Of a stretch of 16,433 nt of DNA, positions 6,387 through 14,265 are shown piece after piece. The stretch is from Sulfurimonadaceae bacterium (GTDB taxonomy: Bacteria > Campylobacterota > Campylobacteria > Campylobacterales > Sulfurimonadaceae). The translations under genes were made by a program, and so were the position numbers. Under the pieces are notes generated by a model. That model saw only the letters and a program-made list of their open reading frames with translations. It ran no database searches and was not told the origin of the DNA. The stretch lies in contig JAPHSI010000030.1 in NCBI GenBank assembly GCA_026193155.1, forward strand, positions 1 to 16,433. The letters run 5' to 3'. The stretch's first letter is position 1; each line of letters starts with the position of its first letter.

Positions 6387-7136
6387 CTACGGTATCAAAT
6401 ATCCAAATTTTCTAAGTATATTTTTACCTTTTGCATCTAATATAAAGTCATAAAATGCTTTGACTTCTGCATTTTTTTCACCGCTTTTTAGGATTACGAT
6501 ACCCTGATTTATAGGTGTATACAGCTTAGCATCTACATCTGCCCAGTTTACACCCTCTTTAAAATGCTTCATCTTAGGACTATAGAGTGATGATTTAGCT
6601 ATAAAACCCATATCTGTAGCGGTAACTGCATAAGATACAGTTTGAGATATAGATTCTGCATATACAAGTTTGTTTTTTATACTATCAAATACCCCGCCAT
6701 TTTTCATAGCCTCAAGAGCAGCTTTACCATAAGGTGCGGTTTTTGGATTTGCTATTGCAATTTTTTCAATACTTGCTTCTTGAACTAACTTTATACCCTT
6801 GGTAAAATCTTGTTCTTTATTACTAAGATAGGACAAAGAACCTTGTGCATATATAAGAGGTTTTGTAGTAGCAATACCATCATTGTATAAAGCCTCCGGA
6901 TATTTCATATTTGCAGACATAAACAACTGGTACGGTGCACCGTGTTTTATCTGGGCCGTGAGTTTTCCGCTGCTTCCGAGGGTGACTTTTACCTCGGTAT
7001 TTGGATTAGACTTTTTAAACTCTTCTTTTAAGCTGTCAATTGCATAACTTACATTTGCGGCTACGGCTATGTTTATACTTCCTGCATATAAAGATGCAGC
7101 ACATAATAAACTTCCTATAATTAGTTTTTTTATCAT
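6387..7136 (-). CDS. modA: Periplasmic molybdate-binding protein ModA
   Basis: 249 residues, the size of ModA. A Sec signal peptide (MIKKLIIGSLLCAASLYAG) is followed by the ModA opening INIAVAANVSYAIDSLKEEF (21-40), VTLGSSGKLTAQIKHGAPYQLFMSAN, AIANPKTAPYGKAALEAM, and DMGFIAKSSLY, which are the family's ligand-binding loops. It would capture molybdate in the periplasm for the ModBC ABC transporter, feeding FeMo-cofactor synthesis. modB and modC are not in the window, so it must use a transporter encoded elsewhere. Good SD (AGGAAAAGAG) precedes the ATG. It is separated from nifK by a terminator and so probably has its own promoter; a ModE-like inverted repeat lies about 120-145 bp upstream. Confidence 0.93.
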   Translation of the reverse strand: MIKKLIIGSLLCAASLYAGSINIAVAANVSYAIDSLKEEFKKSNPNTEVKVTLGSSGKLTAQIKHGAPYQLFMSANMKYPEALYNDGIATTKPLIYAQGSLSYLSNKEQDFTKGIKLVQEASIEKIAIANPKTAPYGKAALEAMKNGGVFDSIKNKLVYAESISQTVSYAVTATDMGFIAKSSLYSPKMKHFKEGVNWADVDAKLYTPINQGIVILKSGEKNAEVKAFYDFILDAKGKNILRKFGYLIP

Positions 7137-7256
7137 ACTCTTTTCCTGTTTATTATTTGTTTTTACCCTTTAATAATTGCTGTCTATATAAAAATTTAGG
7201 GATTTAAAATAATTTTATGTTTATGTAGAAGTAAATATCTATTTAAAAGATACTAT

Positions 7257-7280
7257 CGTCATATATCTTAATATATAATG
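7257..7280. promoter_or_regulatory. Possible ModE-type operator upstream of modA
   Basis: An inverted repeat with ATATAT arms (7261-7266 and 7271-7276) separated by CTTA, with further matches outward (C and T of CGTC pair with A and G of AATG), gives 8 of 10 paired positions per arm. ModE operators consist of inverted TATA-rich arms flanked by CG. The site lies between the nifK terminator and modA, where a molybdate-dependent repressor could act. AT-rich DNA yields such repeats by chance, so confidence is low. The rest of 7137-7288 holds only AT-rich DNA with a TATATA box at about 7187-7192 (minus strand) as a possible modA -10. Confidence 0.3.
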
Positions 7281-7288
7281 AACCGTAT

Positions 7289-7319
7289 AAAAAAAGCCAG
7301 AAGAAAAATCTTCCGGCTT
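7289..7319 (-). terminator. Intrinsic terminator of the nifH-nifK operon
   Basis: An 11-bp stem (arms 7309-7319 and 7294-7304, loop of four) is followed on the minus strand by a run of seven Ts. The single non-Watson-Crick position is a G-U wobble in minus-strand RNA but an A-C mismatch in plus-strand RNA, so it works for the minus strand. It begins 32 bp after the nifK stop and separates nifHDK from modA. Confidence 0.9.
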
Positions 7320-7350
7320 AACAAGGGGAATGAATGAAATTTTGAAACTA

Positions 7351-8898
7351 TTATCTAACTGCATCGAAGAAGTAATCAGTCTCTCCGATATCTTTAGTTT
7401 CTTCGTCTAATTGGTCAAGGATACCATTAGTAATCCAAGTTAAAAGGTTAAGTGCACCTTTGTAACCACTTATAGAATATCTATGTAGGTGGTGTCTATC
7501 AAAGATAGGGAAACCTATTCTAATTAACGGAGTACCTGTATCACGGTAAAGCTCTTTACCGTATACGTTACCGATCATAAAGTCTACAGGCTCAGTAAAC
7601 AGTAAACTTCTTAAGTGCCATAAATCTTTATTTGGCCAGATTTGACAATCTTTAGCCCAAGGAGATTTATCAAGAATTTCTTGCATATCTTTCTCCCAAC
7701 CTTTTCTTGGAGCATTGTGACATAATACGTGAGTAGGTATTCCACCCATTTCAACGATAAATGAAACAAGACCTAGTAAGAAATCAGGGTCACCGTAAAT
7801 AGCGAACTTTTTACCGTGCATATACGGATAAGAATCTTGCATAGCATCTACTAGTTGAGCACGCTCAGATTTTAATTTTTCTGATACTTCTTTACCACTT
7901 AACTCTGATAGTTTCATAACAAACTCATCAGTACCGGCAAGACCTATTGGATTACAAGTCTCATATCCTTGTTTCCATTTGTTTTTAATAGTCTTAGCAG
8001 TTTGAACTGTAGAGTATTTTTGTAATGAAACTGTAGCTTCAGCATTGATAGCAGTTTTAGCAACTTCCATCGGAGTACCACCGGCATATAGTTGATACTC
8101 ACCTGCACCGGTATTCCACTGTGCTTCATGGTCACCGATCATTACGATTTTGTCACTGAATTCTGCACATATCTCTTTAACCTCAGCTAAAGAACCTAAG
8201 TACGGCTCAAAACCTGGAATTATATTGATACGACCTTCATCAACAACTTTTTCACTTTTTGGTGGGTTAAGTTGCTCTAAAGTAGCTTTCATCATGTTAT
8301 CGTAACCGGTAATGTGGCTACCTACGAATGATGGAGTGTGTGCATAAGTGATTAAAGTATCATCTAATTCACCCTCAGCTTCTTCACGTGCACCTTGAAC
8401 GAATGCATTTAAGTCATCACCGATAACTTCTGCCATACATGTAGTAGATACAGAAATATGCTCAGGCTTATACATAGCGTTACAGTTACGTAGACCGTCT
8501 TTCATATTTGCAAGACCACCGAAAACCGCTGCAGACTCTGACATTGAATCAGATACACATGGAGTCGGCTCTTTAAAGTGTCTTGTAAAGTATGAACGAA
8601 AATACGCAACACAACCGTGAGAACCGTGTACATACGGCATAGTATTTTCAAAACCAAGACCTGCCATAATAGCACCAAGTGGTTGACAAGCTTTTGCAGG
8701 ATTAACCGTAATAGCTTCACGAGCAAGGTTTTTCTCTCTATAGTCCCATGATTTAGTCCACTCCCCAACTTCCTCTACCTTAGCAGGGTTAACTGAACCC
8801 ATGCTGCTTTCAAATTCTTTTTTTGCAGCTAATGAAGTTTGGTACTCTTCTTTTAAGAATAGTTTCTGTCCATTAACAATTTTTTCTACGTCTTGCAT
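7351..8898 (-). CDS. nifK: Nitrogenase molybdenum-iron protein beta chain NifK
   Basis: 515 residues, close to the 523 of Azotobacter NifK. With NifD it forms the alpha2beta2 MoFe protein that reduces N2. P-cluster ligands are in place: C71 (AKACQPLGA), C96 (HGSHGCVAYF) and C154 (STTCMAEVIGDD). The segment AHTPSFVGSH (186-195) carries the Ser190 counterpart of the P-cluster serine, and RSYFTRHFKEP (101-111) is conserved. The ATG lies one base after the nifD stop, with AGGAG seven bases ahead. The product matches standard Mo-nitrogenase with no missing ligand, and a terminator follows. Confidence 0.98.
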   Translation of the reverse strand: MQDVEKIVNGQKLFLKEEYQTSLAAKKEFESSMGSVNPAKVEEVGEWTKSWDYREKNLAREAITVNPAKACQPLGAIMAGLGFENTMPYVHGSHGCVAYFRSYFTRHFKEPTPCVSDSMSESAAVFGGLANMKDGLRNCNAMYKPEHISVSTTCMAEVIGDDLNAFVQGAREEAEGELDDTLITYAHTPSFVGSHITGYDNMMKATLEQLNPPKSEKVVDEGRINIIPGFEPYLGSLAEVKEICAEFSDKIVMIGDHEAQWNTGAGEYQLYAGGTPMEVAKTAINAEATVSLQKYSTVQTAKTIKNKWKQGYETCNPIGLAGTDEFVMKLSELSGKEVSEKLKSERAQLVDAMQDSYPYMHGKKFAIYGDPDFLLGLVSFIVEMGGIPTHVLCHNAPRKGWEKDMQEILDKSPWAKDCQIWPNKDLWHLRSLLFTEPVDFMIGNVYGKELYRDTGTPLIRIGFPIFDRHHLHRYSISGYKGALNLLTWITNGILDQLDEETKDIGETDYFFDAVR

Positions 8899-8899
8899 A

Positions 8900-10366
8900 T
8901 TAAGCTCCTACCTCTTCTTTTTCCCATGGTGCTTTAGTATGATTCCAAACTGGAGAGTTCATAGCTAAATCCATATCTTTTGCGAATACTGCAAATGCAT
9001 CATACCCGTGGTACGGACCAGAGTAATCCCATGAGTGCATCTGTCTAAACGGAAGACCCATTTTTTGGAATACATATTTTTCTTTAACACCAGCAGCTAC
9101 TAAATCAGGCTTTAGTTTTTGTACAAATTTTTCTAACTCATACTCATTAACATCATCATAGATTAGAGTTGAGCGTTCAATATCTTCTTTAGTACGTTTA
9201 TAATCATCACCGTGAGCGAACTCATAACCGGTACCGATAATCTCCATACCTAAATCTTCGTAAGCACCGATAACGTGACGAGGACGTAGTCCACCAACAT
9301 ATAACATTACTTTTTTACCTTCAAGTACTGGCTTGTACTTAGCGATAACTGCATCAGTCATAGCAGTATATTTTGCGATAACAGCCTCAGCTTTATCTTG
9401 AACCTCTTTACCGAAGAATTCAGCAATTTTTCTTAAAGACTCTGTAGTTTTACTTGGTCCAAAGAAGTTATACTCCATCCAAGGGATGTTGAACTCTTGT
9501 TCCATATGACGTGAAATGTAGTTCATTGAACGGTAACAGTGTAATAAGTTAAGTTTTGCTTTTGGAGCGATTGCCATCTCTTTATAAGTAGCATCACCTG
9601 ACCATTGCGCAATAACTCTTAAACCAATCTCTTCTAAAAGAATTCTTGTTGCCCATGCATCACCACCGATGTTATAATCACCGATAATAGCTACATCATA
9701 ATCAGTAGATTCAAACTCATCTCTAGCAGACGTATCAGTCATAACTTCATCTCTAATTGCATCGTTTGCAAGGTGGTGACCAAGTGATTGTGATACCCCA
9801 CGGAAACCTTCACAAGATACAGCGATAGTCGGTTTTTCACTTTCTTTCTTGTGTACCTTTGCAACAGCTTGAATATCATCACCGATAAGACCGATTGGAC
9901 ATTCTGACTGGATTGAAATACCGTTGTTTAGAGGAAATAACTCATCAATCTCAGTTAGAGCTTGTTTGAGTTTTTTATCACCACCGAAAACAATATCTTT
10001 TTCACTAAAGTCAGTTGTAAAATTCATAGTTACGAATGTATCTATACCTGTAGTACCGATATAATAGTTACGACGACCACCACGTGAATACTGTCCACAA
10101 CCGATTGGTCCGTGAGAGATATGAATCATATCTTTAATCGGTCCCCAAACAACACCTTTACTCCCTGCGTATGCACAACCACGTTGACTCATTACACCCG
10201 GTACGGTTTGTTTATTACTTCTTGTTTTGTCACAAGCACCTTTAACACCCTCTGGGCTATCAACGCCTAAGTGTTTTGCTCTGTTTTTTGCAGCTTTAGC
10301 AGGATATACCTCTAAAACTTCAGCGATAGCTTCTTGTTGTAAAGCTTCTAATGTTTCTGGTCCCAT
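8900..10366 (-). CDS. nifD: Nitrogenase molybdenum-iron protein alpha chain NifD
   Basis: 488 residues (Azotobacter NifD has 492). P-cluster cysteines are C64 (QRGCAYAGSKGVVWGP), C90 (ISHGPIGCGQYS) and C156 (SECPIGLIGDD). FeMo-cofactor ligands are C277 (NLLHCYRSMNYI) and H444 (RQMHSWDYSGPYHGYD). The substrate-channel residues Q193 and H197 (VSQSLGHH) and V72 are kept. All mark a Mo-dependent enzyme rather than VnfD or AnfD. The start ATG has AAGGAG six bases upstream. It follows the 119-residue gene by 31 bp and runs straight into nifK. Confidence 0.98.
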   Translation of the reverse strand: MGPETLEALQQEAIAEVLEVYPAKAAKNRAKHLGVDSPEGVKGACDKTRSNKQTVPGVMSQRGCAYAGSKGVVWGPIKDMIHISHGPIGCGQYSRGGRRNYYIGTTGIDTFVTMNFTTDFSEKDIVFGGDKKLKQALTEIDELFPLNNGISIQSECPIGLIGDDIQAVAKVHKKESEKPTIAVSCEGFRGVSQSLGHHLANDAIRDEVMTDTSARDEFESTDYDVAIIGDYNIGGDAWATRILLEEIGLRVIAQWSGDATYKEMAIAPKAKLNLLHCYRSMNYISRHMEQEFNIPWMEYNFFGPSKTTESLRKIAEFFGKEVQDKAEAVIAKYTAMTDAVIAKYKPVLEGKKVMLYVGGLRPRHVIGAYEDLGMEIIGTGYEFAHGDDYKRTKEDIERSTLIYDDVNEYELEKFVQKLKPDLVAAGVKEKYVFQKMGLPFRQMHSWDYSGPYHGYDAFAVFAKDMDLAMNSPVWNHTKAPWEKEEVGA

Positions 10367-10397
10367 CTTTTCTCCTTAGTAAGATAGTTAAGGCAGC

Positions 10398-10757
10398 TTA
10401 CGCTACTTTAACTCTGTATAGATTCATGTCATCTAGTTTTTTACATAAATCTTTTGTTACATCTCCATCAACACTTTTAGAGATTTCACTAATTTGGTAT
10501 TTATTAGTGTAATAAACCATTTTAGTATCTTCTTTTGTTGGAATATCAGTATTTTCAAAATAATCAACAAATGCAGTATGTGCAAAAGTACCAGCCGGTA
10601 CTTCGATTGATTCTAAAACAACACCTTCACGAGTTTCACTACTTAATGTAACTGTTTTACCAGATGCATCAATACCTTCATTTACTTTTTCGATTACTTT
10701 ATCAAAAGCAACATCGTTCCCTTCACTTGCTGGAAAATGATAACCACATATAAACAT
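10398..10757 (-). CDS. Unrecognised 119-residue protein encoded between nifH and nifD
   Basis: I do not recognise this protein. It starts MFICGYHFPASEGNDVAFDK and ends DLCKKLDDMNLYRVKVA. No signal peptide or membrane segment is seen. It has only two cysteines (C4 and C106) and no ferredoxin, PII, NafY or NifX motif that I can read. Alternating strand-like stretches (TVTLSSETREGVVLESIEV, about 35-53, and KMVYYTNKYQISEI, about 79-92) and helix-like ones suggest a small soluble alpha/beta fold. AGGAG lies seven bases before the ATG, and the gene has 75 bp and 31 bp gaps to nifH and nifD on the same strand, with no terminator. Co-transcription implies a role with the Fe protein or MoFe protein. 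nifH and nifD are usually adjacent, or separated by PII-type nifI genes, which this is not. Confidence 0.88.
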   Translation of the reverse strand: MFICGYHFPASEGNDVAFDKVIEKVNEGIDASGKTVTLSSETREGVVLESIEVPAGTFAHTAFVDYFENTDIPTKEDTKMVYYTNKYQISEISKSVDGDVTKDLCKKLDDMNLYRVKVA

Positions 10758-10796
10758 ATTAAACTCCTATTTTATTTCTATTTTTGTTTTATTTGT

Positions 10797-10821
10797 GTCT
10801 CTAAAGAGACTAACTTTAGTG
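10797..10821 (-). other. Small stem-loops in the nifH intercistronic region
   Basis: Two neighbouring palindromes lie just after the nifH stop: GTCTCTAAAGAGAC at 10797-10810 and ACTAACTTTAGT at 10810-10821. In RNA each can form only a short stem of about 5 bp. No U-run follows, so they are not a terminator. They could mark a processing or stabilising site that raises nifH mRNA over nifDK. Confidence 0.35.
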
Positions 10822-10832
10822 CTTAAAAAGAC

Positions 10833-11747
10833 TTATGCCTCTTCAGCTTTTTTACCGATTGCATCTTCTTCAACTTCTTCGTCAAGACCGAATTCCATTA
10901 ATAGGTTTTCAAGATCATCCATTTCTAAAGGTTCAGGAATAACTTTTAAGTCATTAGCAATAATTTTACGTGCTAATTCTTTGTACTCCATTGCTTGCTC
11001 AGAATTTGGTGAAAACTCAACAACTGTCATACGACGAAGCTCTGCACGTTGTACGTGATTTGAACGAGGTACGAAGTGAATCATTTGAGTACCGATTTGT
11101 TTTGCTAAGTGTTTAGCAAGATCATACTCTTTATCTGTCATACGTGCATTACATACAAGACCTGCAAGACGAACACCACCAGTATTTGCATATTTTAGAA
11201 TACCTTTTGAAATGTTGTTAGCTGCATACATAGCCATCATCTCACCAGACATAACGATATAAATCTCTTGTGCTTTACCTTCACGAATCGGCATAGCGAA
11301 TCCACCACAAACAACATCCCCAAGAACGTCGTATGATACGAAATCTAACTCATCATCGTAAGCACCCTCTTCTTCAAGAAAGTTAATAGCTGTAATAACA
11401 CCACGACCTGCACAACCAACACCCGGCTCTGGACCACCAGACTCTGTACACATGATGTAACCCTCAGTAATTTCTTCATTATCTGGGTGGAACTCATCAG
11501 CACCAGGTTTACATACATCTTCTAACTCTAGGTCTTCAACCGTACCAGCTTCAGAAGCCAGTTGCATAATAGTAGACTGAGCTTTCTCATGTAAAATAAG
11601 TCTTGTAGAATCCGCTTTCGGGTCACAACCAACAATTAAAATCTTTTGTCCATAGTAGTGACACATTGCAGCCAATGTATTTTGAGATGTAGTAGATTTA
11701 CCAATCCCACCTTTTCCGTAAAATGCGATTTGTCTTAATTCAGCCAT
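10833..11747 (-). CDS. nifH: Nitrogenase iron protein NifH with a 12-residue insertion
   Basis: 304 residues from the chosen ATG (11747-11745), which has AAGGAG in place and gives the family N-terminus MAELRQIAFYGKGGIGKSTT. An upstream in-frame ATG at 11813 is rejected because the extension has no homologous N-terminus and covers the promoter. NifH is the homodimeric ATPase that passes electrons to the MoFe protein. The P-loop is GKGGIGKST (11-19), the 4Fe-4S ligands are C112 (GVGCAGRG) and C147 (DVVCGGFAMP), and R115 is the usual ADP-ribosylation arginine. Between LEDV and ESGGPEPG the protein has CKPGADEFHPDNEEITEGYIMCT, about 12 residues more than the Azotobacter protein. First gene of the nifH/orf/nifD/nifK operon. 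Confidence 0.98.
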   Translation of the reverse strand: MAELRQIAFYGKGGIGKSTTSQNTLAAMCHYYGQKILIVGCDPKADSTRLILHEKAQSTIMQLASEAGTVEDLELEDVCKPGADEFHPDNEEITEGYIMCTESGGPEPGVGCAGRGVITAINFLEEEGAYDDELDFVSYDVLGDVVCGGFAMPIREGKAQEIYIVMSGEMMAMYAANNISKGILKYANTGGVRLAGLVCNARMTDKEYDLAKHLAKQIGTQMIHFVPRSNHVQRAELRRMTVVEFSPNSEQAMEYKELARKIIANDLKVIPEPLEMDDLENLLMEFGLDEEVEEDAIGKKAEEA

Positions 11748-11785
11748 ATCGTCTCCTTGAATAATTTGGTTTCGCTTATTAACAT

Positions 11786-11801
11786 TACATATAGTGTTCC
11801 C
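11786..11801 (-). promoter_or_regulatory. Putative sigma-54-like (-24/-12) promoter of nifH
   Basis: The minus strand reads GGGAACACTATATGTA, with GG at 11800-11799, ten bases, then GT at 11788-11787. GG-N10-GC is the RpoN rule, and GGAAC is the usual -24 half in this phylum, but the -12 C is T. The predicted transcript start is near 11775, giving a 28-nt leader. The element recurs upstream of the peptide gene (6353-6368) and nifU (15941-15955). Confidence 0.6.
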
Positions 11802-12003
11802 TAGATGTGACACAAGTGATTAAAAATTTACAAATTTGTCTGAAAAGTCGTATATAAGGGGATAAAAAATAAATTAGGAGTTTTTTTCTCTTTTTTTATA
11901 AAAGAAAGTTATTTAATTTATAAGCTTACAATTTTGCAGATTTTGTATAAACAAAAATGTTTTTTCTCTACAAAAATTGTAAATTTACATATTAGTCGGG
12001 AAA
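11802..12003. other. AT-rich region between katG and the nifH promoter, with ACA/TGT palindromes
   Basis: No gene is seen. The region holds palindromes ACAAATTTGT (11830-11839), TACAAaaaTTGTA (11969-11981) and TGTAAATTTACA (11978-11989). The classical NifA upstream site TGT-N10-ACA is not present; the nearest is TGT-N9-ACA at 11958-11972, about 185 bp upstream of the predicted nifH start. The palindrome at 11978-11989, followed on the minus strand by ATTTTTG, might serve as a weak katG terminator. No strong terminator is visible. Confidence 0.3.
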
Positions 12004-14181
12004 CTATTTTAAATCGAATCTATCCAAGTTCATAACTTTTGTCCATGCAGATACAAAGTCTTTTACAAACTTCTCTTTTGCATCTGAACTTGCATAAACT
12101 TCAGCAATGGCACGGAGTTGTGAGTTTGAGCCAAATATCAGGTCTACTCTTGTAGCCTTCCATCTTAACTCTCCACTATCTCTGTCAGTGCCTTCAAATA
12201 CATCTTTTGCATCTGAGCTTGCCTTCCACTCTGTGGACATATCAAGTAAGTTAACAAGAAAGTCATTTGTCAATGTCTCAGGTTTATCTGTAAATACTCC
12301 AAAACTATTATCAACATTTGTGTTTAACATACGCATACCACCTACAAGGACTGTCATCTCGGGAGTACTCAATGATAAAAGCTGAGCTTTATCTACCAAC
12401 AACTCTTCAGCTGAGACTGAGTATTTTGTTTTTTGATAATTTCTAAAACCATCAGCTACAGGTTCTAAAACATCAAATGATTTTACATCCGTTTGTGAAG
12501 CTAGTGCATCCATACGACCTGCCAAAAAAGGGACTGTAATTTCATGTCCTGCATTAATAGCGGCTTTTTCAACACCCACGCATCCGCCTAAAACAATCAT
12601 ATCGGCCAAAGATACCTTTTTATCTCCTGATTGAGATTCATCAAACTCTTTTTTAATACTTTTTAATATATCCAATACTTTTAGAAGCTGGTCCGGTTTG
12701 TTGACCTTCCAATCTCTTTGAGGTTCAAAACGAATACGAGCACCATTTGCTCCTCCGCGTTTGTCAGAGTCTCTATATGTAGATGCAGAAGCCCAAGCAG
12801 TAGATACAAGTTCCCCTATACTTAATCCCGATGAGATTATTTTAGATTTTAATAAAGATATATCTTGCTCATTTACAAGTTCATGGTCTACAAAAGGAAT
12901 CGGATCTTGCCAAATTAAATCTTCTTGCGGAACTTCATTTCCAAGATAACATGCACGTGGTCCCATATCACGGTGGGTAAGTTTAAACCATGCACGAGAA
13001 AATGCTTCTGTAAATTCTTCGGGATGCAGATAAAAACGTCGTGAAATTTTTTCATATTCAGGATCATAACGCAGAGACAAATCAGTAGTAAGCATAGATG
13101 GAGCATGATATTTTTCGGAGTCAAATGCATCAGGTATAGAATCAGCTCCTGCACCATTTTTTGGTGTCCACTGATGTGCACCTGATGGACTTTTAGTAAG
13201 TTCCCAGTCATATCCGAATAGATTCCAAAAAAAGTTATTACTCCATTTTGTAGGATTAGAAGTCCAAGTAACTTCTAATCCACTTGATATAGTATCAGCT
13301 CCCTTACCGCTTTTAAAACTGCTTTTCCAACCAAAGCCTTGTTGCTCTATTGGAGCAGCTTCAGGCTCAGCACCAACATGAGCTGCGTCTCCTGCTCCGT
13401 GAGTTTTACCAAAACTATGCCCACCTGCTATCAGAGCTACCGTTTCTTCATCGTTCATAGCCATTCTTGCAAAAGTATCTCGAATATCTTTAGCTGCTTC
13501 TAAAGGGTCTGGATTCCCGTTTGGACCCTCTGGGTTTACATATATTAAACCCATCTGAACGGCTGCTAGAGGATTCTCAAGATTTTCATGTCCATCTTCA
13601 TAACGTTTATCATCAAGCCAATCTTTTTCCATACCCCAATAAATATCTTTTTCACTCTCCCAAATATCTTCACGTCCACCGCCAAAACCGAATGTCTTAA
13701 AACCCATAGATTCAAGTGCTACATTCCCTGCTAAAATCATCAAGTCAGCCCACGATATTTTACGACCATACTTTTGTTTTACGGGCCAAATAAGTCTGCG
13801 TGCTTTATCTAGGTTTACATTATCTGGCCAACTATTTAGAGGTGCAAAACGTTGATTTCCATTTCCTCCACCGCCACGACCGTCACCTGTACGATATGTC
13901 CCTGCACTATGCCAAGCCATTCGGATAAATAATGGTCCATAATGTCCAAAGTCTGCTGGCCACCACTCTTGCGAAGTTGTCATAACGTTTTCTAGGTCTT
14001 TTTTAACATCCCCAAGATTAAGTGATTCAAACTCCTTAGCATAGTTAAAATCACTACCCATCGGATTATTTTTAGGGGAGTGTTGAGATAAGATATCAAG
14101 ATTTAACTGATTGGGCCACCAGTCCTTGTTTGAAGTGCCGCTAGCTGAAGTGTGTTTCATAAATTTCGTATTATCAAACAT
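12004..14181 (-). CDS. katG: Catalase-peroxidase KatG
   Basis: 725 residues, a full-length bifunctional haem catalase-peroxidase that removes hydrogen peroxide. The distal site is R87, W90, H91 in IRMAWHSAGTYR (86-97). The crosslinked Met-Tyr-Trp trio is W90, Y214 (LIYVNPEGPNG) and M240 (FARMAMNDEET). The proximal haem ligand is H255 in IAGGHSFGKTHGAG. The C-terminal duplicated domain (about 420-725) is also complete. No signal peptide is present, so it is cytoplasmic. GGAG stands five bases before the ATG. Upstream it diverges from a cytochrome b gene; downstream, 256 bp separate its stop from the nifH ATG. Protection of nitrogenase from peroxide is a reasonable inference from position. Confidence 0.97.
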   Translation of the reverse strand: MFDNTKFMKHTSASGTSNKDWWPNQLNLDILSQHSPKNNPMGSDFNYAKEFESLNLGDVKKDLENVMTTSQEWWPADFGHYGPLFIRMAWHSAGTYRTGDGRGGGGNGNQRFAPLNSWPDNVNLDKARRLIWPVKQKYGRKISWADLMILAGNVALESMGFKTFGFGGGREDIWESEKDIYWGMEKDWLDDKRYEDGHENLENPLAAVQMGLIYVNPEGPNGNPDPLEAAKDIRDTFARMAMNDEETVALIAGGHSFGKTHGAGDAAHVGAEPEAAPIEQQGFGWKSSFKSGKGADTISSGLEVTWTSNPTKWSNNFFWNLFGYDWELTKSPSGAHQWTPKNGAGADSIPDAFDSEKYHAPSMLTTDLSLRYDPEYEKISRRFYLHPEEFTEAFSRAWFKLTHRDMGPRACYLGNEVPQEDLIWQDPIPFVDHELVNEQDISLLKSKIISSGLSIGELVSTAWASASTYRDSDKRGGANGARIRFEPQRDWKVNKPDQLLKVLDILKSIKKEFDESQSGDKKVSLADMIVLGGCVGVEKAAINAGHEITVPFLAGRMDALASQTDVKSFDVLEPVADGFRNYQKTKYSVSAEELLVDKAQLLSLSTPEMTVLVGGMRMLNTNVDNSFGVFTDKPETLTNDFLVNLLDMSTEWKASSDAKDVFEGTDRDSGELRWKATRVDLIFGSNSQLRAIAEVYASSDAKEKFVKDFVSAWTKVMNLDRFDLK

Positions 14182-14249
14182 GCCATCTCCTTTGAAATGT
14201 TTCTAAGGCTTATACATTACATGAAGTATAAGGTAGACACGCTTAATAA

Positions 14250-14265
14250 GAAATTATTATATTTC
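14250..14265 (-). promoter_or_regulatory. katG promoter with overlapping palindrome (PerR/Fur-like candidate)
   Basis: The palindrome GAAATTATTATATTTC (5-bp arms, 6-bp centre) contains TATAAT on the minus strand at 14261-14256, which fits a -10 box about 75 bp upstream of the katG ATG. An operator over the -10 would allow repression. Peroxide genes of Campylobacterota are commonly controlled by PerR or Fur, which bind AT-rich inverted repeats, but the match here is only general. Confidence 0.35.

Noticed and set aside
10398..10757. Gene between nifH and nifD as a PII-type nifI
   Set aside because: The PII opening and T-loop pattern are absent, and only one gene is present where nifI genes come in pairs.
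11748..11813. Upstream in-frame start that would extend NifH by 22 residues
   Set aside because: The extension has no NifH-like sequence and runs over the putative promoter; the ATG at 11747 has a strong AAGGAG and gives the family N-terminus.
11881..11905. T-rich imperfect hairpin between katG and nifH as a terminator
   Set aside because: The stem is made only of A-T pairs with mismatches and shows no clear loop, so chance in AT-rich DNA explains it.
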